The translations under genes were made by a program, and so were the position numbers. Below the pieces are notes generated by a model, which made no database searches, was not told the origin of the DNA, and was given only the letters and a program-made list of their open reading frames with translations. From Tateyamaria omphalii (GTDB lineage Bacteria; Pseudomonadota; Alphaproteobacteria; Rhodobacterales; Rhodobacteraceae), in NCBI RefSeq assembly GCF_001969365.1, contig NZ_CP019312.1, forward strand, positions 1,302,001-1,366,000: a stretch of 64,000 nucleotides of DNA. Reading direction: 5' to 3'. This document shows, piece by piece, positions 61,709 through 64,000 of the stretch (positions within the stretch are counted from its first letter, which is position 1; the number at the start of each line of letters is the position of its first letter).

Positions 61709-61746
61709 TTGTCATACATTTTATTGTCTGACATTTAATCTGGCAA
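61709..61746. promoter_or_regulatory. gntR promoter with two operator-like sites
   Basis: TTGTCATACAT (61709-61719) and TTGTCTGACAT (61724-61734) are near-identical, 15 bp apart, and fit the TnGTnnnACnA pattern of FadR-type regulators except the last base. On the minus strand TTGCCA (61746-61741), 17 bp, TAAAAT (61723-61718) makes a strong promoter for the regulator gene, overlapped by both sites. The same sites lie 44-69 bp before the rightward operon's first ATG. Confidence 0.6.
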
Positions 61747-61777
61747 GCATTGAGTCGTGTGCGTTCAGGGAGGACAC

Positions 61778-62566
61778 ATGCCGCATCTTGTTCGTTCGAC
61801 CCTGTGGTTGGCGTTCTTCGGGGCGATCCTCGCGTCGTGGTGGGTCATGTACTCCATGTCGCTGGACATGGATGTGGACCTGTTCGGGCGGCCCGGAGAG
61901 ATGGGCGCGCGCATGGCGGCCATGGACCCGAGGATGCCCATGTACATGCCCATGGCGAATTTCGTGCCGCTGTTCGCAATGTGGGCCATTATGATGGCCG
62001 CCATGATGCTGCCGACGCTGGTGCCGACGCTGCGCAGTTACGAGGATCTGATGGTCAGTGCCGATGGCACGCGGGCCGGGTGGTTAGGTGTTCTCGCGGG
62101 CTACTCCATCGTCTGGGTCGCATTTGCCGCCCTGATCACGGGCGTTCAACTGGCCTTGCTTTTTGGCGGTGTCATCGACATGCTGGGCATATCCAAGACC
62201 ACCACATTTGCGGGCGTGCTTTTGATCGCCGTTGGTCTGTTTCAATTTACCCGAGCGAAGGAAATCTGCCATGGCGTCTGCCATAGCCCCATGACCTATT
62301 TCCTTGGACACTGGCGCACCGGCTTTGCGGGCGGGCTGCGCATGGGGCTGGGCCTTGGCGCGTTCTGCGTGGGCTGCTGCTGGGGGTTCATGGCGCTTGG
62401 ATTTGTCGGTGGGGTGATGAGCCTGTTGTGGATGGGCCTCGCCACGCTTTTCATGGTGATCGAAAAGCTGCCCCAGATCGGGCACGTCGTCACCAAACCC
62501 ATGGGGGTCGTTCTGACCCTTGCAGGGCTGGCCGTGCTGGCCTGGCCCTTTGTGAACGGAGGATAA
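61778..62566 (+). CDS. DUF2182 membrane protein
   Basis: 262 residues from the ATG at 61778 behind GGGAGG. About seven membrane helices; AMWAIMMAAMMLPTLVPTLR is the DUF2182 hallmark, and CHGVCHSP and FCVGCCWGFMALGF hold clustered Cys and His residues. Many Met residues (PRMPMYMPMANF) near the first loop suggest metal, perhaps copper, binding. It is paired with DUF1326. Function unknown. Confidence 0.85.
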   Translation: MPHLVRSTLWLAFFGAILASWWVMYSMSLDMDVDLFGRPGEMGARMAAMDPRMPMYMPMANFVPLFAMWAIMMAAMMLPTLVPTLRSYEDLMVSADGTRAGWLGVLAGYSIVWVAFAALITGVQLALLFGGVIDMLGISKTTTFAGVLLIAVGLFQFTRAKEICHGVCHSPMTYFLGHWRTGFAGGLRMGLGLGAFCVGCCWGFMALGFVGGVMSLLWMGLATLFMVIEKLPQIGHVVTKPMGVVLTLAGLAVLAWPFVNGG

Positions 62567-62567
62567 G

Positions 62568-63275
62568 ATGGCCGTCAAGAAACGCCCCGATGCCGACAAG
62601 CTGCCCGTCAGCCAGCGCATCGACAGCCGGATGCCCAATCCGGGCCGCCGCCAGATGTCGCCCACCGAATGGGCCATCAAGGGCGAGTTGTTCCTCAACT
62701 GCTCTTGCGAAGTGTTCTGCCCTTGCGTCGTGTCGCTGGGTGCGCACCCTCCGACCGAAGGGCATTGTCACGCGTGGATGGCCATCGCCATCGACGAGGG
62801 GCACTTCGAGGGCGAAGACCTGTCGGGCCTGAACGTGGGCCTGATGGTCGACATTCCGGGTCGTATGGGCGAGGGCGGCTGGAAAGTCGCCGCCTATGTG
62901 GACGAGCGCGCCAGCGGCAAGGCCTATAACGGCATCCTGCAAATCTTCTCTGGCGCTGCTGGCGGAACCACGGGTCTTTTCACCATGTTGGTGAGCGACA
63001 TAGTGGGCGCAGAGCGCGAAAAAGTCGAGATCGTGCGCGAGGGCAAGAAACGCGGTCTCTATATCGGGCGCAAGATCCAGGGCGAGATCGAGATGATCGA
63101 CGGAAAGTCGCCGGATCACCCGGTGATGATCTCGAACTCCAAGTACTGGATGGGCCCCGACATCATTGCGGCACGCGGCGTGAAATCCAAGGTGCGCGAC
63201 TATGGCCGCATCTGGGACTTCGGCGGCAAGTCGGCCGAGATCTGCCCGATCGACTGGAAAGGCCCCAAGCCGTGA
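62568..63275 (+). CDS. DUF1326 protein
   Basis: 235 residues starting 2 nt after the DUF2182 stop. LFLNCSCEVFCPCVVSLGAHP is Cys-rich and typical of DUF1326, followed by GHCHAWMAIAIDEGHFEG. The Cys cluster CSCEVFCPC may bind a metal. Members usually adjoin DUF2182 genes; the biochemical role is unknown. Confidence 0.88.
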   Translation: MAVKKRPDADKLPVSQRIDSRMPNPGRRQMSPTEWAIKGELFLNCSCEVFCPCVVSLGAHPPTEGHCHAWMAIAIDEGHFEGEDLSGLNVGLMVDIPGRMGEGGWKVAAYVDERASGKAYNGILQIFSGAAGGTTGLFTMLVSDIVGAEREKVEIVREGKKRGLYIGRKIQGEIEMIDGKSPDHPVMISNSKYWMGPDIIAARGVKSKVRDYGRIWDFGGKSAEICPIDWKGPKP

Positions 63276-63781
63276 TCGACGCGGGTTATGTACGCATCAT
63301 GGCCCGTTACAACGCCTGGCAGAACAGCCAGCTGACGGAGATGCTGACAGGCGTGCCGGACGACGAATTGCGCAAGGATCGCGGGGCGTTCTTCGGCTCG
63401 ATCATGGCAACGTTGAACCACATCCTGTGGGGCGACACGATGTGGATGAGCCGCTTTACCAACGAGGTGCCGCCGCCCGCCGTCCCTCCGCAGCAGCACA
63501 AAGAATTTACACAGACGTTCGCTGTCTGGAGCGCGGAACGCTTCCGCATGGATGGCACGATCCGCCTGTGGGGCGACCGGCTCGACACGGTCGATCTCAA
63601 AGGGGATCTGTCGTGGTACTCCGGCACGCTGAAGCAGGACTTCCAGATGCCGCTTGAGACCTGCGTGACGCATATGTTCACCCACCAGACCCATCACCGG
63701 GGTCAGGTGCACGCCATGATGACGGCGGCAGGTCTGCCTGCGCCCGTCACTGATATCGTATTCATGCCAAAGGACGAGTGA
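63272..63781 (+). CDS. DinB-family protein
   Basis: 169 residues from a GTG overlapping the DUF1326 stop (GTGA). An N-terminal helix [28 protein letters not shown] and [17 protein letters not shown] provide the His triad of the DinB/YfiT metal-dependent four-helix fold. Possibly thiol-dependent S-transferase or detoxification; the substrate is unknown. Its stop overlaps the dmdA start. Confidence 0.88.
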   Translation: MIDAGYVRIMARYNAWQNSQLTEMLTGVPDDELRKDRGAFFGSIMATLNHILWGDTMWMSRFTNEVPPPAVPPQQHKEFTQTFAVWSAERFRMDGTIRLWGDRLDTVDLKGDLSWYSGTLKQDFQMPLETCVTHMFTHQTHHRGQVHAMMTAAGLPAPVTDIVFMPKDE

Positions 63782-64000
63782 TGGCCGTTATCTCTCCATC
63801 GCGCCGCCTGCGCCGCACCCCGTTTTCGGACGGGGTCGAGGCGGCAGGGGTCAAAGCCTACACCATCTACAACCGGATGCTGCTGCCCACAGTGTTCGAA
63901 AGTGTCGAAGCCGATTACCGCCATTTGAAAGATCACGTACAGGTCTGGGATGTGTCGGTCGAACGCCAGGTCGAACTGCGCGGCCCCGATGCCGGACGCC
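63781..64000 (+). CDS. dmdA: DMSP demethylase DmdA-like aminomethyltransferase (cut by window end)
   Basis: The first 73 residues are visible, from an ATG overlapping the DinB stop (TGATG). [35 protein letters not shown] and [20 protein letters not shown] match the start of roseobacter DmdA, a GcvT-family enzyme that moves a methyl from DMSP to tetrahydrofolate. Glycine-cleavage T proteins differ in this segment. The rest lies outside the window, so the assignment rests on the N-terminus and context. Confidence 0.8.
   Translation, partial: MAVISPSRRLRRTPFSDGVEAAGVKAYTIYNRMLLPTVFESVEADYRHLKDHVQVWDVSVERQVELRGPDAGR

Noticed and set aside
1..64000. CRISPR arrays, rRNA genes and insertion sequences
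   Set aside because: No regularly spaced repeats, rRNA segments or transposase motifs were seen.

Overview
The window looks like a chromosomal segment of a Roseobacter-group alphaproteobacterium (Rhodobacterales). The grounds are high GC, a circularly permuted tmRNA gene with tag ANDNRAPVAMAA, an alphaproteobacterial ATP-synthase zeta subunit, an alphaproteobacterial-type SspB, and the start of a DMSP demethylase (DmdA-like) gene at the right edge. I worked from sequence alone, so family names rest on motifs I can see and on recall of the families.

Layout. 1-2084: a small RiPP-like locus. A 75-residue peptide carries an 11-glycine run and three consecutive Ser-x-x-Cys motifs, and a LanC-type cyclase is divergently oriented. 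2085-20712: an integrative, probably mobilizable element inserted in the 3' end of tRNA-Asn(GTT). It is bounded by an 18-bp repeat of the tRNA end, with a tyrosine integrase beside the intact tRNA. It carries (a) a leftward operon of a zinc-ribbon/GIY-YIG nuclease, a soluble FtsH-like AAA+ zinc protease and a DUF6634-like protein; (b) a defence operon of Vsr, C5 cytosine methylase, MutL/MORC-like GHKL ATPase, Z1 helicase, PD-(D/E)XK protein and AIPR protein; and (c) a mobilisation module with a palindrome-rich candidate oriT, a small RHH-like protein and a relaxase-like protein with an internal overlapping gene.

20.7-64 kb is core chromosome. It holds purM-purN, rnd, sufE and a DUF1638/thioredoxin/corrinoid-protein cluster. 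Near that cluster is a homocysteine methyltransferase, so the two may form a split cobalamin-dependent methionine synthase. Next come an MprF-like membrane protein, the ATPase zeta subunit, purC-purS-purQ, a DctB/DctD-like two-component pair whose regulator lacks GAFTGA, rne, tusA, ccdA, a P450, class I FBP aldolase, fumC with two small overlapping genes, sspB, chromate-resistance genes (rhodanese-ChrB and ChrA), and ssrA.

The right end (58.8-64 kb) is a methylated-sulfur neighbourhood. An SBP56-family protein (methanethiol oxidase candidate) and a membrane protein run leftward. A FadR-type GntR regulator has two near-identical operator-like sites in its promoter. Diverging from it is a DUF2182-DUF1326-DinB-dmdA operon whose dmdA is cut by the window edge. 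Together these could take DMSP to methylmercaptopropionate and deal with methanethiol.

The strongest candidates for something undescribed are the GIY-YIG/AAA-protease operon on the element and the three-ring lanthipeptide-like precursor with its isolated LanC.
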